DNA from: Nitzschia sp. DOCU1
Lineage: Eukaryota > Bacillariophyta > Bacillariophyceae > Bacillariales > Bacillariaceae
Direction: 5' to 3'
DNA: 64,000 nucleotides
Assembly (NCBI GenBank): GCA_951394045.1
Contig: OX595990.1
Location: forward strand, 434,001-498,000
The notes beneath the pieces are model-generated. The model was not told the origin of the DNA. It worked only from the letters and a program-made list of their open reading frames with translations, and did no database searches. Of this stretch, positions 51,901 through 61,220 are shown piece by piece. How positions within the stretch are numbered: the stretch's first letter is position 1; every line of letters starts with the position of its first letter. Both the position numbers and the translations under genes were made by a program.

Positions 51901-52718
51901 TCGAGACGGAAACCATTCTAAGAGACTTAAGAGTGGAGGCCTTATACGAATGGTTATCACTTCAGGTCATTGGCAACCGTGGTCATTCCGGGGTGATATC
52001 GTGTAAAGACTTTCGGTACCAAAAAATTGACCGGATGTTGTTCGATGTTGATACAAAGGGTTTGGACAAAAGCCGAAAGGACTGTGGACTCTTCATTTGT
52101 TTTTTGACAAGTCAATTTGAGTTGTTAAATGGTAACCAACAGTCACAGCAGGAAGCCTTGCAGATGCTTACCTCCGCCGAGTACCGTAAGCAAAAACTGG
52201 GCAAGCGTGTGACCGAGAATATACAACTTGGATGTGTGAGGTTAAGTGTGGGGATCCAGTTGGCAGCATGTCTTATGCTGATCCCCCTTCCCTACGCTAC
52301 ATGGGCAATGCTTACTAAGGGATCATCAGGCTTCTACAAGGCTGTGGAATACCTTGCAGGTGAAAGTACCGGGGACTCCCTTTCCACCTCCGAGGCAAAT
52401 GCCATTGCAAACAAAACAATAAGTGTCCTCCGTCGACATTCGGTCTATGCAACCATGTCCTGGCTGGACCAATGCTGCTGCCTTTTCCACCGATGGCAGA
52501 TTACTGAGGATGACCGCCGCAAAAAAGATCTCATTCTGTGGTCAAATGACGGGGCACTGTATACCCCCATCCGGGTAAAAGAGGGTACCAAGAAAACCTG
52601 GATACAATTCTTATCCAAGGAGCGTCAATGGGAGAGTTTGGAGAATGCAATTGGAAGGTTTGTTGGTGACTGGAATGGGGTGGCTACGGTGGATGGCGGA
52701 CTGATTGGCTGTATTTGA
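48996..52718 (+). CDS. 1,240-aa protein of unknown function in the element
   Basis: A single uninterrupted frame. Residues 135-275 have a Rossmann-like rhythm: YNILYIGMERPGYVRN, an acidic turn, then FNEVYVDYIWMPSEYL, LPDLASGRMPKGGRVYLPLS. This recalls a degenerate SAM-methyltransferase core (GxG loop, then VxxDYxWMP, then GGxxYLPL). A Cys cluster at about 394-408 (CPFCHLYLRPRRMCC) may bind zinc. An acidic, charged linker (about 430-510) leads to a large C-terminal half with no motif I know, including WYIGSFVNVWARFVRMYSPV and a hydrophobic segment at about 1085-1105. It is flanked by module copies 2 and 3. It is probably an element-encoded accessory protein; the methyltransferase idea is inference. 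Confidence 0.75.
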   Translation: MTSSYKRSGGRTEPTLSVDVQGVASIHLTKRSFIYRAISAVYTQETDQRRALVFFFNKKVLLPTSSIGADTIIVTANQRAESLDVQETTFLHSRDPKLLVLHQFVYDELSTRYKCNREKKNASMRRLRNGRKPPRRDYNILYIGMERPGYVRNIETLYQEATKLPSSLRQRIRDEARIVATENDGIQRRVYTVNRNPTNSRFHYDMDLTSYRRAKPFPPELIFNEVYVDYIWMPSEYLLGIISRDFCQSFLPDLASGRMPKGGRVYLPLSFPILQRIFENWTPFLECHFLLRFLRPDQEEEMVLKRVTDSLDLKLLGKDDGVLPNGVLRSEVEELLETTCVTKPSLLYELLPLCFPDATLRCRFLCLSRREASDVPEAQPANLVNNSRDQVTCPFCHLYLRPRRMCCQSLSLRSPARSAVERAVKTDWWTGVIPDDDEDNQSCDDGSSCEWQERETKKDRVVKPPSNPRHNDRPTKAKMMQGDHDAVNRTIEKEMKMADSTSGPKGTLAILPRDQKMSSTMLRRNFRLANEQLIKSNFGPESYWVEKSDKISCTLWFGLREKVHTVSGRGFLEEFAKRYNITPEIMANNVDHLFLNSNRPCVINTHDVAGIQDKALGSLIKMPASLLGCSYLVQLDWAMDSLLSHADEMIDNSSIDSFRNVIAQHNGSCPRAGQSWKRANGVGVATPGLFASSKILSDSYRSALFRLNVIAHHQILEIMVGHLAEYDRQSRNDNTRLKVVKEWLDFLLPVSLSLEQRNLCTTGLRISDAVSVLIGSAYLHFDSMNGAKVGHSDQVTVVTKQIDWRNHVKREENISKLLSSQVPLVGSSVTVVNYGRSINDSQAAQMEGLADIDDPLIKEMMALNEVDFWQDASKLDQPQHFQRFSENLNPRMTVGYDYPFQHQAIPESANRSWYIGSFVNVWARFVRMYSPVVTFRHTASFVAFITRECNGQTLIIGLMEQELNKGRRVETETILRDLRVEALYEWLSLQVIGNRGHSGVISCKDFRYQKIDRMLFDVDTKGLDKSRKDCGLFICFLTSQFELLNGNQQSQQEALQMLTSAEYRKQKLGKRVTENIQLGCVRLSVGIQLAACLMLIPLPYATWAMLTKGSSGFYKAVEYLAGESTGDSLSTSEANAIANKTISVLRRHSVYATMSWLDQCCCLFHRWQITEDDRRKKDLILWSNDGALYTPIRVKEGTKKTWIQFLSKERQWESLENAIGRFVGDWNGVATVDGGLIGCI

Positions 52719-52780
52719 ATAAAGGTTAAAGATCAAACAATAGAACCGTTTCCACTGTAGAGTTACACTTAATCATAAAT

Positions 52781-52930
52781 AAATCCATTTGAGGGAACTA
52801 ATAATCCTTGACTGGTAGCCGATAATCCACATATGGGAACACAGGTCATAATGCAAACACAAAAAAACCCTATCGCAGAGGACTGATATAATATGCCCCA
52901 TCATAGGTTTCTAAATGGTCACACAATAGG
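52781..52930. repeat. Element module copy 3
   Basis: AAATCCATTTGAGGGAACTA, TAATCC, GGTAGCCGATAATCCA, then ATATGCCCCATCATAGGTTT, CTAAATGGTCACACAAT. Same order, orientation and spacing (about 100 bp between boxes) as copy 1. Confidence 0.65.
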
Positions 52931-52989
52931 GGGAAGAGATGGTCGGCACAAATTGGCTCATAATGTGACCCCTCAGAAGGGCATATGCT

Positions 52990-53900
52990 GCACTTACCAA
53001 CCACTCGTGCCACGTACCAACTTTTGGAAACTATAGAATAAAGTCCCAACTTTACATAGCCGTATCTTTCCATGCAGGCATCTGTTTCAAAATTGAAAGG
53101 TGTCATAAGATGAAGATTTGCGACACGTACATGGTAATTTGATAACATTTTGGGATATGATTTTATTGAAGGAGTAATGTAGCTTTTTGGGGACCACAAT
53201 GTTCTTTGGTACTCTTTGACCTAACATTCCTCGACAATAGCGATATAGATGGTATGATTGAACTCACGCCGTTCACCTGCTGGTTAAATTTGTGAGGAAT
53301 GTTTGCTGTAGGCAAACTAACAGGGCACAACTTTTACAATTGCCAGACACGTTTTTCCTTTTCCTTGAATATGGGGTCCATTTCTAGGGGCCGTCTTTAA
53401 GATCACACATCTTTTGACATAGGCACAAGATTGATTATAGCAAGGACTCGTTAGATGCGCAATTAAAATGCTAACTTGGAAACTTGATAACATAGTGGAT
53501 TAAGGATTTATTGGAGGAGGAGTGTTACTTTAGGTGGACAACAATGGTCTCTTGTACTCTATGACATAACATTACTCAACCAAACGGATATCAAACGTAT
53601 AGTTAAATTGATATTGTTGACCTTCCAGTTGTAATTACAAGCATTTGTTAATGAGGTCAAACTATGGTGGTTTACCTATTACCATTACACGGACCCACTT
53701 ATTCAAATGCACAAATGGGGTGTTTGTTTCAGCTAGCCCGCTTCAAAGACCCATATCTTTGGGCCCAGGAACTCATTCATACGTAGCGAGGCATTTTTAG
53801 ATGCTGAATTACAAAATGTATATGATGAATTGATAATATGTTGGAATAGAGCTGTATTGGAGGTGCACAGCCTATTATTAGGCAACACTCAGTGACTTTG
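52990..53900. repeat. Diverged tandem repeats, ~345-bp period
   Basis: The phrase TTGATAACAT/TTGATAATAT followed by a TATTGGAGG-like word recurs at about 53141, 53486 and 53832. Downstream phrases also recur (ACTCTTTGACCTAACATTCCTC at about 53210; ACTCTATGACATAACATTACTC at about 53558). Identity is roughly two-thirds by eye, so the duplication is old. Confidence 0.5.
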
Positions 53901-54229
53901 CTATCTTACCTGCCTCTTTATTTGAAAACTGCCATATACACGACAACATAAAGTTAGGATCCTAACCTTCCCTGCTGACTTCCTGAAAATATTTGGCTGG
54001 GATCGAAAGGATGTACTCAATGAAGTACCATTACTGACTTGTGAGAGAGTGGACTTCATAGTTTAGAATTTTGGTACCTAGCTCAACCCAGGTAATGATG
54101 CGCATGTGCGCGCAAAGGGGATATTGTGGGCTCGATGTACTACATAACTCATGGATTAAAGTAGGAATGCAGTGCTTCTTGTTTGTGTAATACTAATTTC
54201 AAGCGTACATTCATAGTTGTTTTCAAACA

Positions 54230-57200
54230 CTAAATTCCCTGCATCTTCTTGTGGAGGTAGGAAGAACTTTTGGTCAAGAATTGTGATGCCCACTCAGTGC
54301 GCAAGTGGCGGCATTCCAAAGTACGGAAAGAATCGAGGCTTGGTTTGGTGAGTGATCGGCAAGGAACCTCATCTATACAATAGATTGTTCTTTTGATGCT
54401 TGTCATTGGAACAAGGTGTAGTCTACTATGGTAGACATCACCAACTTTATCGCTTGCCCACGTCCACTTCCGGAACAATTGACTGTTGTCCACATGCGAA
54501 GCATCATTTTCAATAACTTTCATCACAAGTGCAGCATTCGCCGGTGCATCGCATCCAATGTTGACTTCATCTAGCATGTGAAGCAATGCAACCACCCTGG
54601 CCGGCCGGATAATCATTTGACCACCCAACTGTTCTTGAATGGATACACAATCATACCTGGGGCCCCTGCCTTCAAAGTCAGGATGACAACGTATGATGGA
54701 ACCGTCCGCAAGTTCTGTCTTGGTGTACATGTAAATAGGCTCGGCTGTCTCATCCTCCAGCAAAGGGGTCTCATTTGATAACCAATGGACTATCAAAGGA
54801 TCAACCTCAAAGCTTATGTCCTTGTTTTTGCCTGTTCTAAATGACAAATAGGTACCTTCATTCTCAGATTGCACACGGTAACGACCCACGCTTTTGCTGC
54901 CATTATGAGTAGGCTGACCACCGGCCTTCCGGTTCTGTACTCTGTTAGATTTCAGAATTTTCCCAAGGACTTCGCTCTCCGCCCTCCTTATGGAAATCTG
55001 ACCTGTGAAAGTTCCATCGTCCCTCTTTTGTGCAGTCTTGGCCGGACGGACTGCCCATACCTTCAAGTGTCTTTCACCATCATTGGTGTCTCTCCCACTC
55101 GCCCTTCCATAGACGGGTGTCTCCATGAGTAGATGGAACATCTCGATAAACTTTTGATAAGAGTATCCATTAGTTCCAAATCCCCGGCTAGTACCATTTA
55201 CAAGAACTCTTCGCATCAATTCAAGGTTGGCGGATGCCCTTGAGATGTTTTCAGTGGATAACATCTCCCTGTCTGCATATTCAAGAAAGGCCCAATATGT
55301 TAGAAGAGTTTCACATAGATAGGATAGATGGTCAATTGACAGGGTACAGGTGCGGTGCACTCCTGCAGTTTGACAATCAAAGTGAATAGTTGAGGGTGGA
55401 AACATAACCACCTGTTGAGACTGTTCATGGTGGTTCCGATCTACCCGGCTGCCGGTGGGTTCAATGGAACACCTGTAATCCATGGATATCGCCATCGGCA
55501 ATTGCAGTATGCGTGTCTTGTGTTTGTACAGCTTCTGCCTGCAATCCTTGGTTAAGAATTCTTTCAAAACCTCTTCTAATCGGACGTGCAAGTTGTGGGG
55601 GAGACTATGTACCTTCTCCATCTCAACAACAAGTTTGTCTAGTCGCAGGAATTGCAGGGCCTCATCCCGTGACAAGCCTGTTCCGGCATTTGCAATACTT
55701 GTTGCGTGGGGGCCTGCAGCAGGTGCAATCCTTTTGCGTTTCCTACTTGCTCCCTCAACTGCAACTGTTTTATCCCTGTTCTTATTCTTGTTCTCGTCAA
55801 AGTTGGCGGCCAGTCTTGGTAACAACAGTTTTCGGCCCTTCTTAGTTCTCAATAAGAATGCAAGGACGAAGAGTTGACCAACACGTTCAGATCCTGTAAG
55901 CTCAGTAAGCTTGGTAAATCCTTTACGAAAGGAGACCCGGGGGTAATTGCTTGCCTCACCGGAACGGTTTAAGCCTTTTGCAAACATTTGTTCCACATGC
56001 CTGTCAATTGCTGCCTTTGATCCATCGGTCATTGGTCCTATCACAAGGTTGAGAAAGTGTTGGATAACACCACTCTTCATTGTGTGGAGGATGTCTGCTG
56101 TGGTGACTGAGTGGATTCCATTGATGTTTGCACCATACGGTAAGCGGGCAAATGGGTTGTCCACAGCCTTACTCCCAAAAACTTGTCTGAGAATAGACTC
56201 TGACAACCTCTCCCGCACCCCCCTAGCCTTAATGGCAGCATCCCTATTGACCTTGTTTGTAAATATGTCCAGATATTGCAACCAGGAATCAAGGTTCTCG
56301 CTCAAAGGTATGCTGGGCAGATTGACGGCATCATTTATGGTCATGTTCTTGGCTAGGGCGTTCCCTTCTCTAACCCCCATCCTTGCTTTGATCAGGTTCC
56401 TGATGTGAGGTTGATCATCCACTGGGACATTAACATCAGCATTATCGACACCAAAACAGCCATATGTGCAACCAAGTGCCGCCTGTGACAGTGCCTGTAC
56501 AAAGTATGCATCGACCGGGAAACAGGACCGGGAAATAGCCACATCGGTAAGACGTGAATCCACCAAGGCGACTGGTTCAATGGAGCGCAGTGCTCGACTT
56601 GTTGCATCAGTATAGAATGATAAGGTTAGCAGATGATACCAGGGATCGAACTGCGATCCGCCTATCATAGGCAGGAATTTTGAGTTGTAAGTATCCCTAT
56701 ACCAGCTGAAGTCGAGGAGATGTGGTGCCTGTTTATCGTCCAACGGGGGTGGGATGTTGGCAAAGGGGTGACGCATGTCGCACCTGATATTGTCCAGATT
56801 TGAATACACCTCTGAAACCAACTTCTCCTCTAGGTCATTAAGATAGTCAAATCTCCTAACCACCACTTTTTGCCCAGACTCCAAGGTTATGTTAATTCCA
56901 AAAGGTGGTTGATAGCTGGTTTTCCTTGACACCCTACTGAAAAAGTGCTTTCTCGTTGTGATACCTGGCATGAACGGACTGAAATTTCTTTGTTCCTTTT
57001 CTCTTTTCATTGTTGAAATGATGTCATCCATAAGATGTCGTGGAGCACCAGCCTGGTCAGTTAGAGCATAAAGCTCCGCCATCGACCTATCAGAAGCGTT
57101 AGCAACAAACTCCATGGAATCTTGGATATCGAGCGGGAATGATATGTCTTCAGGTGGGTCAGATGCCAGTTTCTCTTCCATGGTGCCCAACTCCATTTCT

Positions 57201-57892
57201 GCATCAGGTTGACCGTCCACTTGGGAGGCCAATGCAAAACTATTGCCCACGGTGGCCGTGGAATTGCCGAGCTTGGTAACATTTCTGTCCGGATTTTGGT
57301 TTAGGTGAAAGTTGTGTTCAATGACCCAGCCATCCCCGTGGTTGCTGTCCTCATCTGTGCTATCACCGTCCAAATCTGAAGCAAAAGATGGAATACAAGC
57401 TGTCTTGCCCTGGTACCTCTCCAACCTTTCTCGTGGGCCGGATTTATTGCTAGTTCTTTTGGAACCTGTCGTTGGTTTCTGGAGGCATACTCGCTGTGTG
57501 CGCACACGGGAAAGGAGGCGTCGTTCTGGAACAGATGCAGGTTTACCACCTCCGTCGTCGTCACTCTCTTCCTCATCTTCAGCTGCCATGTCAGGAATGT
57601 GAATACCACAGTTGTCGAATTCCTGATCTCCTGCCAGTGAGGGTGGCGGGGGCACCTGCTGAAGTAGAGAACCAGCTGCGAATGCTTGCCGGCCCCCCAT
57701 CCAAGATGCAGATGGCCCTCTAGTTCGTGGATTACAGTTCCAACTCTGGTTGTAGTGTGAAGAGAGGCTTTTATAACATTTGAGGCACGTTGCGCACATG
57801 AACCTTTTGCTTTTTGGGTTCACCATGATGGTCGTGTGGTGCAGATGAAAGAAGTGTTTTGCTACCCAAAAATCCGTTACTTCGCCACCCAA
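54230..57892 (-). CDS. Plavaka/CMC-like transposase candidate (1,220 aa)
   Basis: A single frame. The N-terminus has a C2HC-type finger (CATCLKCYKSLSSHYNQSWNC; C33, C36, H46, C53), and a start at MVNPKSK (residue 23) is possible. An acidic linker follows. From about 268 comes MAELYALTDQAGAPRHLMDDI, then WYHLLTLSFYTDATSRALRSIEPV, and at about 580-605 LPYGANINGIHSVTTADILHTMKSG with PRVSFRKGFTKLTELTGSERVGQLF. At about 940 lies GERHLKVWAVRPAKTAQKR followed by TGQISIRRAE. This order (LTDQA-P, an SDKT-like DATS block with EPV, LP-GIH-LH, K-AKTAQKR) matches transposases of the Plavaka type within the CACTA/CMC group as I know them from fungi and diatoms. Acidic DDE residues cannot be fixed without alignment. 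It is the likely mobiliser of the element. Confidence 0.6.
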   Translation of the reverse strand: MGGEVTDFWVAKHFFHLHHTTIMVNPKSKRFMCATCLKCYKSLSSHYNQSWNCNPRTRGPSASWMGGRQAFAAGSLLQQVPPPPSLAGDQEFDNCGIHIPDMAAEDEEESDDDGGGKPASVPERRLLSRVRTQRVCLQKPTTGSKRTSNKSGPRERLERYQGKTACIPSFASDLDGDSTDEDSNHGDGWVIEHNFHLNQNPDRNVTKLGNSTATVGNSFALASQVDGQPDAEMELGTMEEKLASDPPEDISFPLDIQDSMEFVANASDRSMAELYALTDQAGAPRHLMDDIISTMKREKEQRNFSPFMPGITTRKHFFSRVSRKTSYQPPFGINITLESGQKVVVRRFDYLNDLEEKLVSEVYSNLDNIRCDMRHPFANIPPPLDDKQAPHLLDFSWYRDTYNSKFLPMIGGSQFDPWYHLLTLSFYTDATSRALRSIEPVALVDSRLTDVAISRSCFPVDAYFVQALSQAALGCTYGCFGVDNADVNVPVDDQPHIRNLIKARMGVREGNALAKNMTINDAVNLPSIPLSENLDSWLQYLDIFTNKVNRDAAIKARGVRERLSESILRQVFGSKAVDNPFARLPYGANINGIHSVTTADILHTMKSGVIQHFLNLVIGPMTDGSKAAIDRHVEQMFAKGLNRSGEASNYPRVSFRKGFTKLTELTGSERVGQLFVLAFLLRTKKGRKLLLPRLAANFDENKNKNRDKTVAVEGASRKRKRIAPAAGPHATSIANAGTGLSRDEALQFLRLDKLVVEMEKVHSLPHNLHVRLEEVLKEFLTKDCRQKLYKHKTRILQLPMAISMDYRCSIEPTGSRVDRNHHEQSQQVVMFPPSTIHFDCQTAGVHRTCTLSIDHLSYLCETLLTYWAFLEYADREMLSTENISRASANLELMRRVLVNGTSRGFGTNGYSYQKFIEMFHLLMETPVYGRASGRDTNDGERHLKVWAVRPAKTAQKRDDGTFTGQISIRRAESEVLGKILKSNRVQNRKAGGQPTHNGSKSVGRYRVQSENEGTYLSFRTGKNKDISFEVDPLIVHWLSNETPLLEDETAEPIYMYTKTELADGSIIRCHPDFEGRGPRYDCVSIQEQLGGQMIIRPARVVALLHMLDEVNIGCDAPANAALVMKVIENDASHVDNSQLFRKWTWASDKVGDVYHSRLHLVPMTSIKRTIYCIDEVPCRSLTKPSLDSFRTLECRHLRTEWASQFLTKSSSYLHKKMQGI

Positions 57893-58003
57893 AAATTAAG
57901 AACAAAATAGACAAGTACGCACGTGCCCGTCACCTTTTTTTTTGATAAGTATTCTCTACTAAAGAATGGACCAAAAAGAAAAAGTGGACTGGTTGTTTTA
58001 GAA

Positions 58004-59223
58004 TTAAACAACATCAAGGCTCCACTTAATTTGCAACTCTGGCAAATGACGGTGCAACCGTACCATTACATCCTCCTTTTTCTCACAGGCGAATAAGTTA
58101 TCGCCAAGGGACAGGTACTTTAGGGCCGATGCACCATTTCCTTCTATGAAGTTCATGATGGCTTGCATGCCATTTGGACCGATCTTGTTGCTTCCAAGTT
58201 GAGTTCTTCCAAAGCGACAAGATGGTGGACATGTTTCTGTAACTTGTGTGCCCCGGCACATGTTAGGTTATTGTCTTGGAGAATCAGCACCGCCAATTTT
58301 GGAAGGCAGTGAAAGGATAGGGACATGCAACCCAACCCCCTATGACCAAGTCGACAACTCCCAAGGTCAAGAAATGCAAGCTCTTGCATCGTGACCACCC
58401 CGTGCAAGAGGCCTTGACCACCAGTCAGTGATAGTTTGACAGAGTCGAGGTGTAGTGACTTCAAGTTTGGTAGGTGTTGGAGGGTGGAGCCAAGTACCGT
58501 GCGACAGCTCTGGCCCACCTTGCAATTGCTTATAATGAGCGTGTTCAGGTTTGCGAGCTTTGAAATGGAACGAAGAAATCTTAATCCACCGGCTCCTCCA
58601 ATTGTGTAGCCGTCTACTAACAATGTTTTCAGCTTGATTAGCTGCTCGAGGGAGGCCGGTAGCCAAGAGCAGGGAATGCATGGGTGACTTGGGAGGGAAT
58701 TGCCAACCATTATGTGGTGGGAGTATTCTATTTCCAGATGTGTGATTTGGGTGCATTGCAGTAGGGAGGATGCTATTTTTTGTTCGTTGTTTAGATTCAA
58801 GACGCCATCCAGTAGAGATATGGTCTGTAAGGATGGAAAGTATTTCATTAAAGTTGCAAAACGAGATGGAGGACCACCACCACGTGGAGCACCGCCGCCC
58901 GCAGGGTTGGTGAATTTAAGCTCAATAGGATATTTCCCTAGCCATGGGTGGACAGATAGAAGCTCCTCCCATTCTTTGATCGTGGACTCTTTGATGTCAA
59001 TGTAACAAAATTTTACAACTCCGCGATATAATATCATTCTCTCCAAGTAGGGCATGCAGTCCCAGTAGCTGCCGATGAGAAGGGACACCTTTAAAGGTAG
59101 GGCCGGTGGTAATGGTGGCATTGACATTGCCACTATTAGGGAGGAAGGGGACAATGACGGCAACAAAAGTCGTAAGTTTCGATAGAGAATTGAAACGTTC
59201 GATGGCATGATGGTGCCGATCAA
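58004..59223 (-). pseudogene. Leucine-rich-repeat (RNI-like) protein with one frameshift
   Basis: The frame from 59223 to 58153 gives LRRs such as LINLIKLKTLLVDG-type, LANLNTLIISNCKVG, LPNLKSLHLDSVKLS, LAFLDLGSCRLG and LAVLILQDNNLTCAGA, ending LVALEELNL. There a single base is missing at about 58200-58205: the next repeat, GSNKIGPNGMQAIMNFI, ALKYLSLGDN, continues in another frame to 58004. With the frame considered restored the protein would be about 405 aa, but as it stands it is broken (or there is a sequencing error). The N-terminus has a hydrophobic stretch and an RFATLMKYFPSLQTISL repeat. LRR proteins of the ribonuclease-inhibitor type mediate protein binding. It may be cargo picked up from the host. 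Confidence 0.65.
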
Positions 59224-59998
59224 ACCTATTAAATTTAAAGGGTGATGCTATTTAGCAGCCTGTGCTTATAAAAATTGAAAACACAGTAAGATTAGTACGG
59301 AAAAATTAACAAGCGATCATGGGTTGTGCGCAGGTTTGCCTCGTAAAATCATTCGAATTACATGGTTGCATTAATCCGGTTATGGCTTCCTTTTTATCTG
59401 GTGTAAGTACATAAGCAGTTTCTACCGTACCTTTCTTTAGTACCTACAACACCAAGAATATCAGGCAATAATGGAATTGCACCGTCCTAATAATATCCTT
59501 TGAATGGCACTAATAATCCTTAAAATGGAACGGAAAATCCGGTTGAGGTGTCCCAGTTCAAATATGCCCTTTTGTGAGATTACAAAAAGGTCACACAATG
59601 AGAAATTGTGACAGTGTCGTGGTGCGACACCAAAATGGCTTGGGTGTTTTAAATATGCCCATGGAAAAAAGAGGAAAGGTGAGAAGGCAGGTCTTGTCGT
59701 TGGATGACTGCCTGGTACAATTAGCAGTGGAGCGGTGGGGGTTTGGAAAGTATGTTTTGAATTGAGCTAGTATGGCATAGAGGTTGAATGCTATAGAAAA
59801 TTAATAGGAGGGTAATGTCGTGAAGACATACTTTTGAATTGATGGACATAAGCCTGTGATTTGAATGGAAAACACGTGGGGGGAAAGCTTGTGGTGTTGC
59901 CAGTCCGTGGTGGTGTTGTGAGCAGCGGTGGTGTTGTGAGCAGCCCCCTGCAGCAGCAAACACCATAAGAAAGGCGGAACCACAATATTATTTGAAAA
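59224..59998. other. Element spacer with module copy 4
   Basis: Between the LRR gene and the three-exon gene. It holds module copy 4 and, near 59905-59950, a short repeated phrase (GTGGTGTTGTGAGCAG twice). A 63-codon plus-strand ORF (59574-59765) starts at the end of box b and is unassigned. Confidence 0.45.
59492..59601. repeat. Element module copy 4 (compact)
   Basis: AATATCCTTTGAATGGCACT, AATAATCC, then AAATATGCCCTTTTGTGAGA and AAAGGTCACACAATGAG. The two boxes are about 70 bp apart rather than 100. Confidence 0.6.
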
Positions 59999-61220
59999 AT
60001 GGCAGTACAACAACTGGCCGTATCTGAGGAGGTAAATTGTCATAGCTGTTTGTAGAATATGAGTAATTGACAACTGACCTTGTTGTTGTATGGTCACGGC
60101 GGCTTAGGCGCTAGCAGGAACCTACTACCCCAGGTGGTCAAATGATGTCAAAAACTTTGTGTACGAGAAAGCATTTGTCCACATGCAGTTTATTAATTCC
60201 ATGGTTCTCGTGCAGTTTGGTAGTGTTGCACAGAGGGCAGCTTGTAAGGATGTGGGTGTGCCGGACCAGTATGCAGAGGATTTCTGGTCTGTTGTCGGAT
60301 GTTCCTCCTATGAGGAGGCGGTTAGAAGGAAAAGAAGTACACTATACAATGCCTTGAATGTGGCCTTTAGAAAGTACTGTGAGAAACCACCGGTGAATGA
60401 GGAGGGTGATAAGGTGAAACCTCCAGATCCAAAGATGTTTATACCAGTGGATATGGACAGTCAGAGTAAGTACCATTCAAGAATGGGGGGTGTTTTCCTA
60501 GATCGTGTACTAACGGGAATGTTTGGTTGTTAAGGATTTCCAGTAGTGTTGGCTGTTGCACCTAACAACTCTGATGGGTCGTCCGGCACAGAGCAGGAAG
60601 CGGATGCGCAGGAGGGGCAGGATTTGGAGGAAGATGAGTTTGATGAGGTTAAGATACAACGTTGGTCAAGAACGGGTCTGGGTGAGGGTGTGGGTAAGGA
60701 GGAATATGCCAGGTTCTGGGCTGAGTTTGTCAGTGTTTTTGTTGAAAGAGATGCAGGCGGGAGAGGGCAGAGGAGATATGGAAGGTCGCATTGGGAGTTG
60801 TTGAGTGAATATGTGGAAGTACCAATGGAAAGTTTTGCTGTGTTGCTGTATATGAACAACTATGACAAATTCATGAACGAATACTGGAAGTGGGGAAATG
60901 AAGATAGTGCCACTTTGACTAGTGGGTTGACGGCTGCAACTCCAAGTAGTGCTGGGGTTCCTTCCCGCTTCACCGATTGCTCCAGGGGTACTGGCAAGTA
61001 TTCGGGATGGTCGGATGAGGCTATGGTATTGTACAATCTGGTTTTTGCGGTGCTGGAGAGACAAAGACTGGCGTTGGGAAGTAGGAAGTCCTTTGATGAA
61101 AGAGTGAAAAAATTAGTACAGAGGAAAGATTTGGGTAAGAGCAAGAGGAAGTTTGCAGGACGAGTGGAGGTGAGAAATGGAATGTCAAAACTTATGCGGC
61201 TAATGGATGTGGGTGTGTAG
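59999..61220 (+). CDS. Unknown protein, three exons (355 aa)
   Basis: Exon 1 is 59999-60031 (MAVQQLAVSEE), intron GTAAAT...TTAG; exon 2 is 60108-60465; intron 60466-60543 (GTAAGT...CCAG); exon 3 is 60544-61220. The phases agree and the joined frame is 355 aa. Exon 2 encodes PRWSNDVKNFVYEKAFVHMQF, then KRSTLYNALNVAFRKYCEKP. Exon 3 has a strongly acidic linker (EQEADAQEGQDLEEDEFDEV), then a helical domain with SRTGLGEGVGKEEYARFWAEF and a basic C-terminus. No known family was recognised. The 33-bp first exon is the least certain part. Acidic-plus-basic character and position near the element's right end suggest an element accessory gene. Confidence 0.55.

Larger units (their letters stand above)
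52719..54229. other. Noncoding centre of the element
   Basis: About 1.5 kb of AT-rich sequence between the convergent 1,240-aa and transposase-like genes. It holds module copy 3 and a set of diverged tandem repeats of about 345 bp. A 109-codon minus-strand ORF (52870-53199), including SKSWYVARVVGKCSICPS, overlaps these repeats and may be a remnant. Confidence 0.5.
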
